A stretch of DNA of 64,000 nt, from assembly GCF_000319305.2 (NCBI RefSeq), contig NZ_AMWJ02000001.1, positions 1,116,001 through 1,180,000 on the forward strand, in the 5' to 3' direction. The notes under the pieces were generated by a model, which worked only from the letters and a program-made list of their open reading frames with translations, did no database searches and was not told where the DNA came from. Source of the stretch: Pseudomonas bharatica CSV86 (GTDB lineage Bacteria; Pseudomonadota; Gammaproteobacteria; Pseudomonadales; Pseudomonadaceae). Position numbers and translations under genes: made by a program. The number at the start of each line of letters is the position of its first letter. The first letter of the stretch is position 1. Below are positions 1 to 9,465 of this stretch, one piece after another.

Positions 1-152
1 CCTTCGCAGGTGGCGTGGATCGTGTCGTTCTCGACCTTTACGATGCGGACTCGTTGCTGTCTCGCGTAACCGAGCCCGCGTTCCAGCACCCTGGCACTGA
101 ATTCGTCCTGCCAGGCGCTACTTCCGAGCAGCCGGTCGAGCATATGAGGCAT
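1..152 (-). CDS. N-terminus of a putative SWIM-type/SNF2 helicase (partial)
   Basis: An ATG at 152 opens a frame that runs off the left edge of the window; about 50 residues are visible (starting MPHMLDRLLGSS). The pattern 'R-G-x-x-Y-A-x-x-x-x-V' followed by short beta-strand-like segments resembles the N-terminus of SWIM-zinc-finger/SNF2 helicases. From memory, such a helicase gene often follows csiV in Pseudomonas. It starts 3 bp after the csiV stop, so it is probably the distal gene of the mfd-csiV transcription unit. No helicase motif lies inside the window, so the product name rests on context and a short match. Confidence 0.5.
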   Translation of the reverse strand, partial: MPHMLDRLLGSSAWQDEFSARVLERGLGYARQQRVRIVKVENDTIHATCE

Positions 153-155
153 GCG

Positions 156-728
156 TTACTGCTCCATCATCTCGGGATCAGGCGCCGGGCTCGCCGGCGC
201 GCCCACTTTGCGAATCTTCACCAGCAGCGCCAGGTGTCCGCCATCGAGGAACGTCAGCTCCGCGCTCTTCACGTTCTTGTTGCCCTGCTTGAACGCCTCG
301 CTCTGTATCACTGCGCCGTTGGTGTCGAACTGGTTGACCCAGAAGTTTGCCTCGACACTGATGAAACGCGCTTCGCCCAGGCTGAGGTTGCCTTCGATGG
401 GGAAGTGGCCGAACTGCTCCTGGCCGTCACTGATGGCGACCTTCGACACGCCACTGCCAACGCTCTGCTGCCAGGCCTTGTGCGCCAGCACGGTGTACTG
501 GTTGTTGGCGGCGAGCGCGGCCACTTCCTTGTCGAGAATCGGTTGGCGCACATCGTATTGCGCGATCGGAGCTGCGCCGTCGCTCCAGTTTTCCGGAGCG
601 AACTGGCTGGTGATGGCCGGCACCGCGTTCTGTCGCACCAGGATCATTTCCACCAGGTACTGGGTGTCGGCGAAAGCCGCCGGCGCGACCAGCGCCAGCA
701 GCAGGGTGAGGTTGCGAATGGCACGCAT
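156..728 (-). CDS. csiV: CsiV-family periplasmic protein
   Basis: 190 residues with a cleavable signal peptide (MRAIRNLTLLLALVAPAAFA, cleavage near residue 20), then a small soluble domain opening with 'TQYLVEMILVRQ', typical of CsiV. In Vibrio this family binds peptidoglycan and influences cell-wall synthesis through the PBP1A/LpoA system; the Pseudomonas role is inferred. The tail is Pro/Ala-rich (PASPAPDPEMMEQ). It lies 9 bp downstream of mfd on the same strand, the usual Pseudomonas arrangement, and is probably co-transcribed with it. Confidence 0.85.
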   Translation of the reverse strand: MRAIRNLTLLLALVAPAAFADTQYLVEMILVRQNAVPAITSQFAPENWSDGAAPIAQYDVRQPILDKEVAALAANNQYTVLAHKAWQQSVGSGVSKVAISDGQEQFGHFPIEGNLSLGEARFISVEANFWVNQFDTNGAVIQSEAFKQGNKNVKSAELTFLDGGHLALLVKIRKVGAPASPAPDPEMMEQ

Positions 729-737
729 GGATCTTCC

Positions 738-3700
738 TTACGCGGTTTGCGGGGTGAGGCGCTCGAACAGCGCTTCGAGTGTCGAGAATCGTTCATCGGC
801 GCGCTCCATGGGCACCATGAACCTGAACTGGGTGGCGCCTTCGAATTTGTAGCGCTTGGGCTGGCCCTGGATCAGCTTGATCAGTACCAGCGGATCGACC
901 GGGGTCTCGCTTTCGAATTCGATCTTGCCGCCTTGCGGGCCGGCATCGACCTTCTTGATTCCGAGCTTCTCCGCCTGCAGCTTGAGCAGGGTCAGGCGGA
1001 TCAGGTTCTTGGTCGGTTCGGGAAGCAGGCCGAAGCGGTCGATCATCTCCACTTGCAGGTCGTTGAGGCCATCCTCGTCAACCGCCGACGCGATGCGCTT
1101 GTACAGGATCAGCCGCGCATGCACGTCGGGCAGGTAGTCCTCGGGAATCAGCGCCGGCAGGCGCAGGTTGATCTCGGGGCCGCCGCCCAGCGGCTGGTCG
1201 AGGTTCGGCTGGGTGCCCTTGCGGATCGCCTTGACCGCACGTTCGAGCATTTCCATGTAGAGGGTGAAACCCACCGCCTGGATCTGCCCGCTCTGGCCTT
1301 CGCCGAGCAGTTCGCCAGCACCGCGGATTTCCAGGTCGTTGGTCGCCAGCACGAAGCCGGCACCGAGATCCTGGGTGTTGGCGATGGCTTCCAGGCGCTT
1401 CTCCGCATCGGCGGTGATCTGCTGGCGCGGCGGCGTCAGCAGGTAGGCGTAGGCCTGGTGGTGGCTGCGTCCGACCCGGCCGCGCAACTGGTGCAGCTGG
1501 GCCAGGCCGAACTTGTCGGCGCGCTCGATGATGATGGTGTTGGCACTCGGCACGTCGATGCCGGTCTCGATGATGGTCGAGGCGATCAGCACGTTGAAGC
1601 GCTTGTGATAGAAGTCGCTCATCACTTGTTCGAGTTCGCGCTCGCGCATCTGCCCGTGGCCGATGCCGATGCGCGCCTCGGGCACCAGCTCGGCGAGGTC
1701 GGCGGCGCATTTCTCGATGCTCTTCACATCGTTGTGCAGGTAGTAGACCTGGCCGCCGCGCAGCAGCTCGCGCAGCAATGCTTCCTTGATCGTGCTCTTG
1801 TTCTGCTCCATGACGAAGGTGCGCACCGACAGGCGGCGGGCCGGCGGGGTGGCGATGATCGACAGATCGCGCATGCCCGACACCGCCATGTTCAGCGTGC
1901 GCGGGATCGGCGTGGCAGTCAGGGTGAGGATGTCGACTTCGCTGCGCAGGGCCTTGAGCTGTTCCTTCTGGCGCACGCCGAAACGGTGCTCCTCGTCGAT
2001 GATGACCAGGCCCAGGTCCTTGAACTTGACGTCGTCCTGCAACAGCTTGTGGGTGCCGATGACGATATCGATCTTGCCCTCGGCCAGCTCGCCCATGGCG
2101 GTGCTGACTTCCTTGGCCGACTTGAAGCGGCTCATCACTTCAACGCTTACCGGCCAGTCGGCGAAGCGGTCGCGGAAGCTGTTGTAGTGCTGCTGGGCGA
2201 GCAGGGTGGTGGGCACCAGAATGGCCACCTGGCGACCGCTGTGCACAGCGATGAAGGCGGCGCGCATGGCCACCTCGGTCTTGCCGAAGCCAACGTCGCC
2301 GCAGACCAGGCGGTCCATCGGCTTGGCGGCAAGCATGTCCTCGCGCACCGCTTCGATGGCGTTCTGCTGGTCCGGGGTTTCCTCGAAGGGGAAGCCGGCG
2401 CTGAATGCGGCGTAATCGGCGGCCGGGTCGGCGAAGGCGTAACCCTTGCGCGCGGCGCGGCGGGCATAGATGTCGAGCAGCTCGGCGGCGACATCGCGAA
2501 CCTGCTCGGCCGCCTTGCGCTTGGCCTTCTGCCACGTCTCGGAGCCGAGCCGGTGCAGCGGGGCCAGAGCGTCGTCGCTGCCGGTGTAGCGGGCGATCAG
2601 GTGCAGGTTGGCTACCGGCACGTAGAGCTTGGCGCCTTCGGCGTATTCCAGGGTGAGGAATTCGGCGGCCTGGTTGTCGATCTCCAAAGTCGCCAGGCCC
2701 AGGTAGCGGCCGACACCGTGGTCGATATGCACCACCGGGGCGCCTTCGCGCAGTTCGGTAAGGTTCTTGATCACCGCGTCGTTGCTGGCGTCGCTGCGTT
2801 TTTCGCGACGCCGGCGCTGCATCACGCGCTGGCCGAACAACGGGCTTTCGGCGACCAGCGCCAGGGCCGGGTCTTCCAGCACCAGGCCGTCGTCCAGCGG
2901 GGCGATGGTGATTGCCAGGCGCTCCTTGCCGGTGACGAAGTCGAGCCAGCTGTCCACGGTCTGCGGGCGCAGTTTCAGGCGTTCGAGCAGTTCCAGGAGC
3001 ACTTCGCGCCGGCCTGCGGATTCGGCGGTGAACAGTACGCGGCCGGGGAACTGGTCGAGGAACTCCGAAAGCGCGGCCAGCGGCTGGTTGGCCTTGGCCT
3101 CGATGGCCAGGTTCGGCAGTTTCTGCGCCGGGAAACGCTCGCGGCCGACGCCGGCATCCACGTCATCGGCGCTGACCACGATGCGCGGCCAGCCCTTGAG
3201 CCTGGCAAAGCAGTCTTCCACCGGCAGGAACAGCTCGGCGGGCGGCAGCAGTGGCCGGTTCGGATCGATGCGGCGCTCTTCGTAGCGGCCGCGCACGTCG
3301 TTCCAGAAATGCTCGGCGGCCTGTTCCACGCCCGGCAGGGAGAACACCTGGGTATCCTGGGGCAGGTAGTCGAACAGGGTCGAGGTTTCATCGAAGAACA
3401 GCGGCAGGTAGTACTCGATGCCGGCGGGGATGATCCCGCTGGTGAGGTCCTGGAAGATCGGGCTGCGGCGGAAGTCCACGTCGAAGCGCTCGCGGAAGCG
3501 CGCCTTGAAGCGGGTCACCGCGTCCTTCTGCAGGGGGAATTCCCGCGCCGGCAGCAGGCGTACCGAGCCGACCTTGTCGATGGAGCGCTGGGTCTCCGGG
3601 TCGAAGGTGCGCAGGGTCTCGATCTCGTCGTCGAACAGATCGATGCGGTAGGGCAGCTTGCTGCCCATGGGGAACAGGTCGATCAGGGCGCCGCGCACGG

Positions 3701-4187
3701 CGAACTCGCCATGTTCGTAGACGGTATCGACGCAGCGGTAGCCGCTGGCCTCCAGGCGGCTGCGCATCTGTTCCACATCGAGCTTCTGGCCGATATCCAG
3801 GACCAGGCTGCTGCCGAGCAGGAAGCGGGTTGGCGCCAGGCGGTGCAGGGCAGTGGTGATCGGCACCACCAGGATGCCGTGGTCCAGCTCCGGCAGGCGG
3901 TACAGGCTGGCGATCCGCTGCGAGATGATGTCCTGGTGCGGTGAGAACAGATCGTAGGGCAGGGTTTCCCAATCGGGGAAGGGCAACACCGCCAGCTCCG
4001 GCGCGAAGAAGCGCAGTTCCTGTTCCAGCCGGTCGGCGCTCTGGCTATCGGCGGTCAGTAGCAGGGTGAAGCGCTTGGCGGCGCTGGCAGCCTCGGCGAT
4101 GGCCAGGCTCAGGGCGGCGCCGGGCAGGTTGCCCCAGGTTTGTTTGCCGGCGGTGGCCGGAAGGTGCGGTAGACGCAGAACTGGCAC
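738..4187 (-). CDS. mfd: Transcription-repair coupling factor Mfd
   Basis: 1149 residues, the usual Mfd length. Mfd displaces RNA polymerase stalled at DNA lesions and recruits UvrA. The order of domains is visible: an N-terminal UvrB-homology module (residues about 1-330), a linker, the RNA-polymerase-interacting domain around 'HIDHGVGRYLGL' (about 490), then the SF2 translocase with Walker A 'GDVGFGKTE' (about 630), DEEH box 'IIDEEHRFGV' (about 730), motif III 'LTATPIPRT' and motif VI 'QLRGRVGRS', and a C-terminal D7 domain. Cytoplasmic. It is divergent from the GAPDH gene, and csiV follows 9 bp downstream. No lesion was found in the reading frame. Confidence 0.98.
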   Translation of the reverse strand: MPVLRLPHLPATAGKQTWGNLPGAALSLAIAEAASAAKRFTLLLTADSQSADRLEQELRFFAPELAVLPFPDWETLPYDLFSPHQDIISQRIASLYRLPELDHGILVVPITTALHRLAPTRFLLGSSLVLDIGQKLDVEQMRSRLEASGYRCVDTVYEHGEFAVRGALIDLFPMGSKLPYRIDLFDDEIETLRTFDPETQRSIDKVGSVRLLPAREFPLQKDAVTRFKARFRERFDVDFRRSPIFQDLTSGIIPAGIEYYLPLFFDETSTLFDYLPQDTQVFSLPGVEQAAEHFWNDVRGRYEERRIDPNRPLLPPAELFLPVEDCFARLKGWPRIVVSADDVDAGVGRERFPAQKLPNLAIEAKANQPLAALSEFLDQFPGRVLFTAESAGRREVLLELLERLKLRPQTVDSWLDFVTGKERLAITIAPLDDGLVLEDPALALVAESPLFGQRVMQRRRREKRSDASNDAVIKNLTELREGAPVVHIDHGVGRYLGLATLEIDNQAAEFLTLEYAEGAKLYVPVANLHLIARYTGSDDALAPLHRLGSETWQKAKRKAAEQVRDVAAELLDIYARRAARKGYAFADPAADYAAFSAGFPFEETPDQQNAIEAVREDMLAAKPMDRLVCGDVGFGKTEVAMRAAFIAVHSGRQVAILVPTTLLAQQHYNSFRDRFADWPVSVEVMSRFKSAKEVSTAMGELAEGKIDIVIGTHKLLQDDVKFKDLGLVIIDEEHRFGVRQKEQLKALRSEVDILTLTATPIPRTLNMAVSGMRDLSIIATPPARRLSVRTFVMEQNKSTIKEALLRELLRGGQVYYLHNDVKSIEKCAADLAELVPEARIGIGHGQMRERELEQVMSDFYHKRFNVLIASTIIETGIDVPSANTIIIERADKFGLAQLHQLRGRVGRSHHQAYAYLLTPPRQQITADAEKRLEAIANTQDLGAGFVLATNDLEIRGAGELLGEGQSGQIQAVGFTLYMEMLERAVKAIRKGTQPNLDQPLGGGPEINLRLPALIPEDYLPDVHARLILYKRIASAVDEDGLNDLQVEMIDRFGLLPEPTKNLIRLTLLKLQAEKLGIKKVDAGPQGGKIEFESETPVDPLVLIKLIQGQPKRYKFEGATQFRFMVPMERADERFSTLEALFERLTPQTA

Positions 4188-4303
4188 GGGAGGTCGAACT
4201 CCAAGCGTTGCGACAAAGAGATCGATTGTACCGGTCCGAAGCCCATGGGGTAAGGCTTGCAGTGGTCAAATTGGCGCAACGTGACGGGGGCGACAGGCGC
4301 TCA

Positions 4304-4332
4304 TTGCTCGAACGAGAGCTCGGCGTCATAAT
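4304..4332 (+). promoter_or_regulatory. Sigma70-type promoter of the GAPDH gene
   Basis: TTGCTC (-35, 4304-4309), a 17-bp spacer, then CATAAT (-10, 4327-4332), about 40 bp before the proposed GTG start of the GAPDH gene. It lies in the 184-bp divergent region between mfd and GAPDH. It is a prediction from consensus only. Confidence 0.55.
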
Positions 4333-4371
4333 GTAGCCCCTTTTTTCTGTCCCTACATGTGGAAGGTTCCC

Positions 4372-5820
4372 GTGACTCAGAAGCCCGACCAGTGTCTTGG
4401 TGAGTGGATCGATCGTGAAGCACTTGCAGAAGCGATGATCCCGCTTATCGGTCAGCTCTACCGCAATAACAACGTGGTGAGCTCGATCTATGGCCGCAGC
4501 CTGATCAACCGCTCGGTGATCTCGATCCTCAAAGCGCATCGCTTTGCCCGCCATCGCCAGAGCGACGAAACCGAACTGTCCGTCCACGAGACATTCCCCC
4601 TGCTCAAGGCCATGAGCGAGCTGAAACTGGGCGCCGCCTCGGTCGACCTGGGCAAGCTGGCCAACAAGTTCAAGCTTGAAGGCAACGGCCGCAGCGTCGA
4701 GCAGTTCGTTCGTGAAGAACTGGCCGAAGTGGTCGGTCAGCAGAACGCTTCCGCACGCAAGGGCACCGACGTCGTCCTGTATGGTTTCGGCCGCATCGGC
4801 CGCCTGCTGGCGCGCATCCTGATCGAGAAGACCGGTGGTGGCGACGGCCTGCGCCTGCGCGCCATCGTCGTGCGCAAGGGCGCGACCAACGACCTGATCA
4901 AGCGTGCCAGCCTGCTGCGTCGTGACTCGGTTCACGGCCCGTTCGACGGCACCATCACGGTCGACGAAGAGAACAACACCATCACCGCCAACGGCAACCT
5001 GATCCAGGTGATCTATGCCAAGGCGCCGAGCGAAGTCGACTACACCCAGTACGGTATCGACAACGCCCTGATCGTCGACAACACCGGTGTATGGCGCGAC
5101 GCCGAGGGCCTGGGCCAGCACCTGGCCTGCCCGGGCGCTGCCCGCGTGATCCTCACCGCACCTGGCAAGGGCGCGCTGAAGAACATCGTGCACGGCATCA
5201 ACCACGGCGACATCACTGCCGACGACAAGATCATCTCCGCCGCTTCCTGCACCACCAACGCCATCGTGCCGGTGCTGAAGGCGCTGAATGACCAGTACGG
5301 CATCGTCAACGGCCACGTCGAAACCGTTCACTCGTTCACCAACGACCAGAACCTGATCGACAACTTCCACAAGGGCAGCCGTCGCGGTCGTGCCGCGCCG
5401 CTGAACATGGTCATCACCGAGACCGGCGCCGCCACTGCTGCCGCCAAGGCACTGCCAGTGCTCAAGGGCAAGCTGACCGGCAACGCCATCCGCGTTCCGA
5501 CGCCGAACGTCTCCATGGCGATCCTCAACCTGAACCTGGAAAAGGCCACGACTCGCGAAGAACTGAACGAGTACCTGCGCCAGACCGCCATGCACTCCGA
5601 GCTGCACAAGCAGATCGACTACGTGAGCAGCCAGGAAGTGGTATCGACCGACTTCGTCGGTTCGCGTCACGCCGGTGTGGTCGACGCCGAAGCCACCATC
5701 TGCAACGAAAACCGTGTTGTCCTGTACGTCTGGTACGACAACGAATTCGGTTACAGCTGCCAGGTCGTGCGCGTGATGGAAGACATGGCCGGTGTGAACC
5801 CGCCTGCGTTCCCGCGCTAA
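4372..5820 (+). CDS. gapB: Glyceraldehyde-3-phosphate dehydrogenase, long form
   Basis: Oxidises/phosphorylates glyceraldehyde-3-phosphate (central carbon metabolism, cytoplasm). About 482 residues, longer than classical GAPDH because of an N-terminal extension of roughly 125 residues, as in the long Pseudomonas paralogue. The Rossmann motif 'YGFGRIGRLLARI' follows the extension, and the catalytic cysteine sits in 'SAASCTTNAIVP'. The GTG start at 4372 (MTQKPDQ) is preferred over the upstream ATG at 4357 because GGAAGG (4361-4366) lies 5 bp before the GTG and would be inside the longer frame. A terminator follows 22 bp after the stop. Monocistronic. Confidence 0.93.
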   Translation: MTQKPDQCLGEWIDREALAEAMIPLIGQLYRNNNVVSSIYGRSLINRSVISILKAHRFARHRQSDETELSVHETFPLLKAMSELKLGAASVDLGKLANKFKLEGNGRSVEQFVREELAEVVGQQNASARKGTDVVLYGFGRIGRLLARILIEKTGGGDGLRLRAIVVRKGATNDLIKRASLLRRDSVHGPFDGTITVDEENNTITANGNLIQVIYAKAPSEVDYTQYGIDNALIVDNTGVWRDAEGLGQHLACPGAARVILTAPGKGALKNIVHGINHGDITADDKIISAASCTTNAIVPVLKALNDQYGIVNGHVETVHSFTNDQNLIDNFHKGSRRGRAAPLNMVITETGAATAAAKALPVLKGKLTGNAIRVPTPNVSMAILNLNLEKATTREELNEYLRQTAMHSELHKQIDYVSSQEVVSTDFVGSRHAGVVDAEATICNENRVVLYVWYDNEFGYSCQVVRVMEDMAGVNPPAFPR

Positions 5821-5841
5821 GCTTGCTGGTGCGTTGAAAAG

Positions 5842-5872
5842 GAACGGGAGCCTGCGGGTTCCCGTTTTTTTT
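5842..5872 (+). terminator. Rho-independent terminator after GAPDH
   Basis: Stem AACGGGA / TCCCGTT with a short G-rich loop, followed by a run of eight T (5865-5872). It sits 22 bp after the GAPDH stop codon and is oriented for the + strand. Confidence 0.85.
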
Positions 5873-5892
5873 GGCGTTTTGTTTTATGCTTC

Positions 5893-6048
5893 AGGGCCTC
5901 ATCGCTGGCAAGCCAGCTCCCACAGGGTTCGGTGTGTACAGCTCCAGTGGAGGCAGGCATGCAGGCCTGTGTTGTGGTTGATGACTCCTACAAATTTAGC
6001 GGTGCACACGATACCTGTGGGAGCTGGCTTGCCAGCGATGAGGCCCTG
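5893..6048. repeat. Inverted pair of Pseudomonas REP elements
   Basis: The arm at 5893-5926 (AGGGCCTCATCGCTGGCAAG...) is repeated in inverse orientation at 6014-6048. The core GGGAGCTGGCTTGCCAGCG is the common REP of P. putida/fluorescens genomes. The pair flanks about 88 bp of unremarkable DNA between the GAPDH terminator and apbE. The same unit recurs at 19959-20062 and 23958-24044. Confidence 0.85.
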
Positions 6049-6070
6049 AAGACCGCTACAGGAGGAGCAT

Positions 6071-7105
6071 TTGAAAACAGCCCTGAGCATCCTCTGTGCC
6101 CTTGCCCTTACAGCTTGCAGCAAACCTGACCCGGTCGAGCGCCTCACCGGCCCTACCATGGGCAGCACCTGGACCGTGCAATACGTCCCGCCAGCCTCGG
6201 GCCCGGACGCCGGCCAGGTCAAGAAGGAGATCGAAAGCATCCTCGCCGAGATCGACCAGCATTTCTCCACCTACCGCAGCGATTCCGAAGTCGCCCGCTT
6301 CAACCGCCTGCCCGCCAACAGTTGCCAGCCGATGCCCGCCGATGTGCTCAAGCTGGTGCGCCTGGGCGAAACCCTCTGGCGCGAAAGCGGTGGCGCCTAC
6401 GACCTCAGCGTCGAACCCCTGATGGACCTCTGGGGCTTCGGTCCGCAGTCGCGTGAAGAAAAAGTCCCCGCTGCCGAGCGCCTGGCCGAAGTCCGCCAGC
6501 GCGTGGGGCAGGGCCATCTGCGCATCGACGGCCAGCAGTTATGCAAGGACATCGCCCTGGAGCTGGACTTCAACAGTATCGCCGCCGGCTACAGTGTCGA
6601 TCGCATCGTCGAACGCCTGCACGCGCTGGGCATCGACGACCTGCTGGTGGAAGTCACCGGCGAACTCAAGGCGGTCGGCCGCAAGCCCGATGGCAGCGCC
6701 TGGCGCGTGGCCCTGGAGTGGCCGCGGGAAGACCGCCAGATCGCCGAGCAGATCCTCGGCATCGATGGGCTTGGAGTGTCCACCTCGGGTGACTACCGCA
6801 ACTATTTCGAGGAAAATGGCCAGCGCTTTTCCCATACCTTCGATGCCCGGCTCGGCAGGCCGATCGCCCATGCACTGGCGGCGGTCACGGTGTTCGAGGC
6901 GTCGGCGCTGGTAGCCGACGGTTATTCGACCCTGTTGCTGATCCTCGGGCCGGAGCAGGGTTGGGAATTCGCCGTGGCACAGAATCTGCCTGCGGTTTTC
7001 GTCATGCGTGCCGATAGCGGTTTTATCGCCCGTGTGACCCCGGCCTTCGAGCGGATCGTCGGTAGGAACGCAGGGAAAAACGGGGTATACGGATTTAATG
7101 GTTGA
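6071..7105 (+). CDS. apbE: FAD:protein FMN transferase ApbE (C-terminus altered by IS)
   Basis: A lipoprotein of the periplasmic face that covalently attaches FMN to flavoprotein subunits such as NqrB/RnfG. The start is TTG at 6071, preceded by a strong AGGAGG at 6060-6065. The signal peptide ends in the lipobox LTAC. ApbE features: 'TMGSTW' near the N-terminus, 'DFNSIAAGYSVDRI' (flavin site) and 'VADGYSTLLLIL' with the conserved D-x-x-S/T of the metal/FMN site near residue 280. The ISL3 element at 7083 replaced only the last residues: joining the 8-bp duplication restores GGG AAA AAC GAA GAA TGA (ending GKNEE), whereas the gene now ends GKNGVYGFNG. Function is probably preserved. Confidence 0.92.
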   Translation: MKTALSILCALALTACSKPDPVERLTGPTMGSTWTVQYVPPASGPDAGQVKKEIESILAEIDQHFSTYRSDSEVARFNRLPANSCQPMPADVLKLVRLGETLWRESGGAYDLSVEPLMDLWGFGPQSREEKVPAAERLAEVRQRVGQGHLRIDGQQLCKDIALELDFNSIAAGYSVDRIVERLHALGIDDLLVEVTGELKAVGRKPDGSAWRVALEWPREDRQIAEQILGIDGLGVSTSGDYRNYFEENGQRFSHTFDARLGRPIAHALAAVTVFEASALVADGYSTLLLILGPEQGWEFAVAQNLPAVFVMRADSGFIARVTPAFERIVGRNAGKNGVYGFNG

Positions 7106-7140
7106 TGGGGCACCTTTACCCCACCAACCTGATACCATTA

Positions 7141-8418
7141 TCAGATGGTTGATAGATCGACTCCGTAGTTGAGTTCCTCTGCGAAGTCCGGCAGTCCGTA
7201 ACCGATGGTTTTCTTGTAGAAAGGAGAGACCTTCGCAGTCGGTGCCTTCTTCTTGTGCTTCGTGGTGTAGAGCATTCGTGCCCGCATCACCTCGAAGGAG
7301 TAACCGCGCCCTTCACGGTTCTTGTCCTTGGCCAGTCGGTTGATGGACTCCGTGTAAGCGTTGGTGACGGGCATGTCCGTCTCGAAGTAGGTCATGGTCT
7401 CTTCGCGCCAGTTTCCCACTGCCCTGACCAGATCGCTCCAGACTTCCTTTTGGCCCTTCGGGATGGTGGCTATCCACTCGTCCAGGGCGGCTTCTGCCTG
7501 GAGCCGTGTGGTGGCGTCCCAGATGCCGTAGAAGCGCTCCTTGTGCTCGTAGGCGGCCAGCAGTTGCGGGAACGCGCCTGTCCAGGTCTCCATGATGAGG
7601 CGCTCCCGGTCTGAGACTTCGTGAGCGCGTTTCAGCAGGATTTTCCGGTCTCCCTTGAGAGTCCGGCTCTGGGACGGTTTCAGCTCCTTTCTGAGGCCCT
7701 TGCGCACTCTCTCTAGGGCATCGTTGGCCATGCGCACCACATGGAACTTATCGACCACGATACGGGCCTGGGGCAGCACAGCCTTGACCGCTGCCCGGTA
7801 GGGGTTCCACATGTCCATGCTGACGATCTCGACCTTCTGCCGGTCTTTCAGCTTCATCAGGTAGTTGGTCACCACGTCCTGGCGGCGGGTGGCCAGCAGG
7901 TCGAGCAGGGTTCGCTCCTCAATGTTGGTCAGAATGCAGCGGTAGCGCTTGTTCAGGTATAGCTCGTCAATGCCCAGGATGCGGGGCGTCTCGAAGCGGT
8001 GCCAGCGCCCCAGGAACTCGGCGCGGGCGTTGAAGATGTCGCGCACCGTCTTCTCGTCCAGGCCGGTCTGTGCCGCCACAAAGGTGTAGGGGTGGTTGAA
8101 GGATTCCTTCTCCACGTACTCATGCAGCCGCAGTGTCATACGGAATCCGTCCACCATCTCCGGTAGCTGGGGCCTGAATGTTGTCTTGCAGGCCCGGCAG
8201 GTGTATCGGCGGCGGACCACCCAGAGAGTGACCCGCTTGCCGTGGATGGGCAGATCACGATAGGGAACGTCACGCTTGCCGAACCGCACGAACTCACCCT
8301 GCACGCCGCACCCCTCGCAGGCTACTGGTGTAGGTGCTTCAAGCCGAAAATGTATGTCTTCATTCTGCTCATCAGAATCCACCAACTGGTACCCAGGAAG
8401 GCTTAACGAATTAATCAT
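7141..8418 (-). CDS. tnpA: ISL3-family transposase (copy 1)
   Basis: 425 residues. An N-terminal Cys-rich zinc-ribbon-like part (CEGCG at about 35, then CRAC at about 74) is followed by a helix-turn-helix region and a DDE catalytic core: 'GIDELYLNK' (first Asp), 'VVDKFHVVRMAND' (second Asp) and a C-terminal 'TESINRLAKDKNREGRGYS' that holds the Glu typical of ISL3 transposases. The RBS GGCGGGAG lies directly before ATG 8418. It starts 12 bp after the permease stop, so the two are probably co-transcribed. Confidence 0.95.
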   Translation of the reverse strand: MINSLSLPGYQLVDSDEQNEDIHFRLEAPTPVACEGCGVQGEFVRFGKRDVPYRDLPIHGKRVTLWVVRRRYTCRACKTTFRPQLPEMVDGFRMTLRLHEYVEKESFNHPYTFVAAQTGLDEKTVRDIFNARAEFLGRWHRFETPRILGIDELYLNKRYRCILTNIEERTLLDLLATRRQDVVTNYLMKLKDRQKVEIVSMDMWNPYRAAVKAVLPQARIVVDKFHVVRMANDALERVRKGLRKELKPSQSRTLKGDRKILLKRAHEVSDRERLIMETWTGAFPQLLAAYEHKERFYGIWDATTRLQAEAALDEWIATIPKGQKEVWSDLVRAVGNWREETMTYFETDMPVTNAYTESINRLAKDKNREGRGYSFEVMRARMLYTTKHKKKAPTAKVSPFYKKTIGYGLPDFAEELNYGVDLSTI

Positions 8419-8430
8419 CTCCCGCCTTGA

Positions 8431-9465
8431 TCAGAAAAACAGGTAGGTGGCGTAACCGGCAATCATCGCCATAGCAAAAATGACTGCTAAAAACGCCGCT
8501 AAAAGCTTCAGCGTGAACAAAGAGCGCAACAGAATGAGCTCAGTCAGGCTGGCTCCGGCACTGCCGATGATCAACGCTAGCACCGTCCCGGCACCCACGC
8601 CTTTGGCCATCAGAGCCGCTGCCAGAGGTATGACGGCTTCAGCGCGAATATACAACGGCACGCCGATGACAGCGGCAACTGGAATGGCAAAGGGATTATC
8701 TGGGCCTGCATACTGCTCCAATAAGTCAGTGGGCATGAAACCATAGATCACGCTGCCAATCGCAATACCGATGAGCAGGTAAGGCAACACATCGATAAAG
8801 TCCGACCAAGCTTCCCGCCACACACCACTGTACTTCCCTTCTTTCTTAACCGTGACAGTGGGTTGACTGTCACAGCATTCGCTAGACGTAGAGACTGTTG
8901 TCTTCCTATCAGCCCCGCAAGAAGCCGTCTTCGGAGTGGTGTCGCAGCTGTTGGTGCCGCAACTCGATGCGGTCGATGTAGCACTGCACGGGCTTGCTGA
9001 TGAACTACATCCACTGCTCTCTTGTGTCGCCGTCCGGCGCACATAACGCTCGAAGCCAAGCGTGTGAAGCAGCCATCCGGCACCTACCGCGACCACCAAA
9101 GCGGCGAGCACATAGATAGCAGTAAGTGTCCATCCAAACGTGGCAACCAGCAGGCCGACGACGATAGGATTCAGCAACGGAGATGAGAAAAGAAACACCA
9201 TCATCGGCCCAAAACCGGCCCGTGCCCGAATCAACCCTTTCAACATGGGGATAGTCGAGCAACTACAGAAGGGCGTTATAGCTCCTAAACCAGCAGCAAG
9301 AAAATAGCCTCGCTTCCCACTGGAAGTCAGTAACGCTTCCACCTTGGATGGTGGGATGTGACGTTGAAGAACTCCGACCAGCAAGCTAATGCCAATGAAT
9401 AAAACCGATAGCTCGATAGCGAGAAAGGCGAACATGCCTAGAGCGTCTTGGAGTTGAGATGACAT
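8431..9465 (-). CDS. ArsP/SO_0444-like permease, IS passenger (copy 1)
   Basis: 344-residue inner-membrane protein of the COG0701 permease group. Two bundles of hydrophobic segments (about 10-130 and 225-344) flank a hydrophilic Cys/Ser/Thr-rich loop (about 150-215, including SSGCSSSASPC and SECCDSQ). The signature 'TPFCSCSTIP' near residue 70 is the conserved Cys motif of the family. Known members export methylarsenite (ArsP) or Cu/Zn (SO_0444); the substrate here is unproven. RBS AGGAG lies about 10 bp before the ATG. The gene diverges from the arsR-like gene. Confidence 0.85.
   Translation of the reverse strand: MSSQLQDALGMFAFLAIELSVLFIGISLLVGVLQRHIPPSKVEALLTSSGKRGYFLAAGLGAITPFCSCSTIPMLKGLIRARAGFGPMMVFLFSSPLLNPIVVGLLVATFGWTLTAIYVLAALVVAVGAGWLLHTLGFERYVRRTATQESSGCSSSASPCSATSTASSCGTNSCDTTPKTASCGADRKTTVSTSSECCDSQPTVTVKKEGKYSGVWREAWSDFIDVLPYLLIGIAIGSVIYGFMPTDLLEQYAGPDNPFAIPVAAVIGVPLYIRAEAVIPLAAALMAKGVGAGTVLALIIGSAGASLTELILLRSLFTLKLLAAFLAVIFAMAMIAGYATYLFF

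Noticed and set aside
15..3944. A 1309-codon plus-strand frame opposite mfd
   Set aside because: It is the antisense shadow of mfd in high-GC DNA; its His/Gln/Leu-rich composition has no domain resemblance, while mfd on the other strand has all family motifs.
4045..5670. Long minus-strand frame over GAPDH
   Set aside because: Shadow of the GAPDH gene; no ribosome site or domain, Asp/His/Val-rich composition typical of antisense frames.
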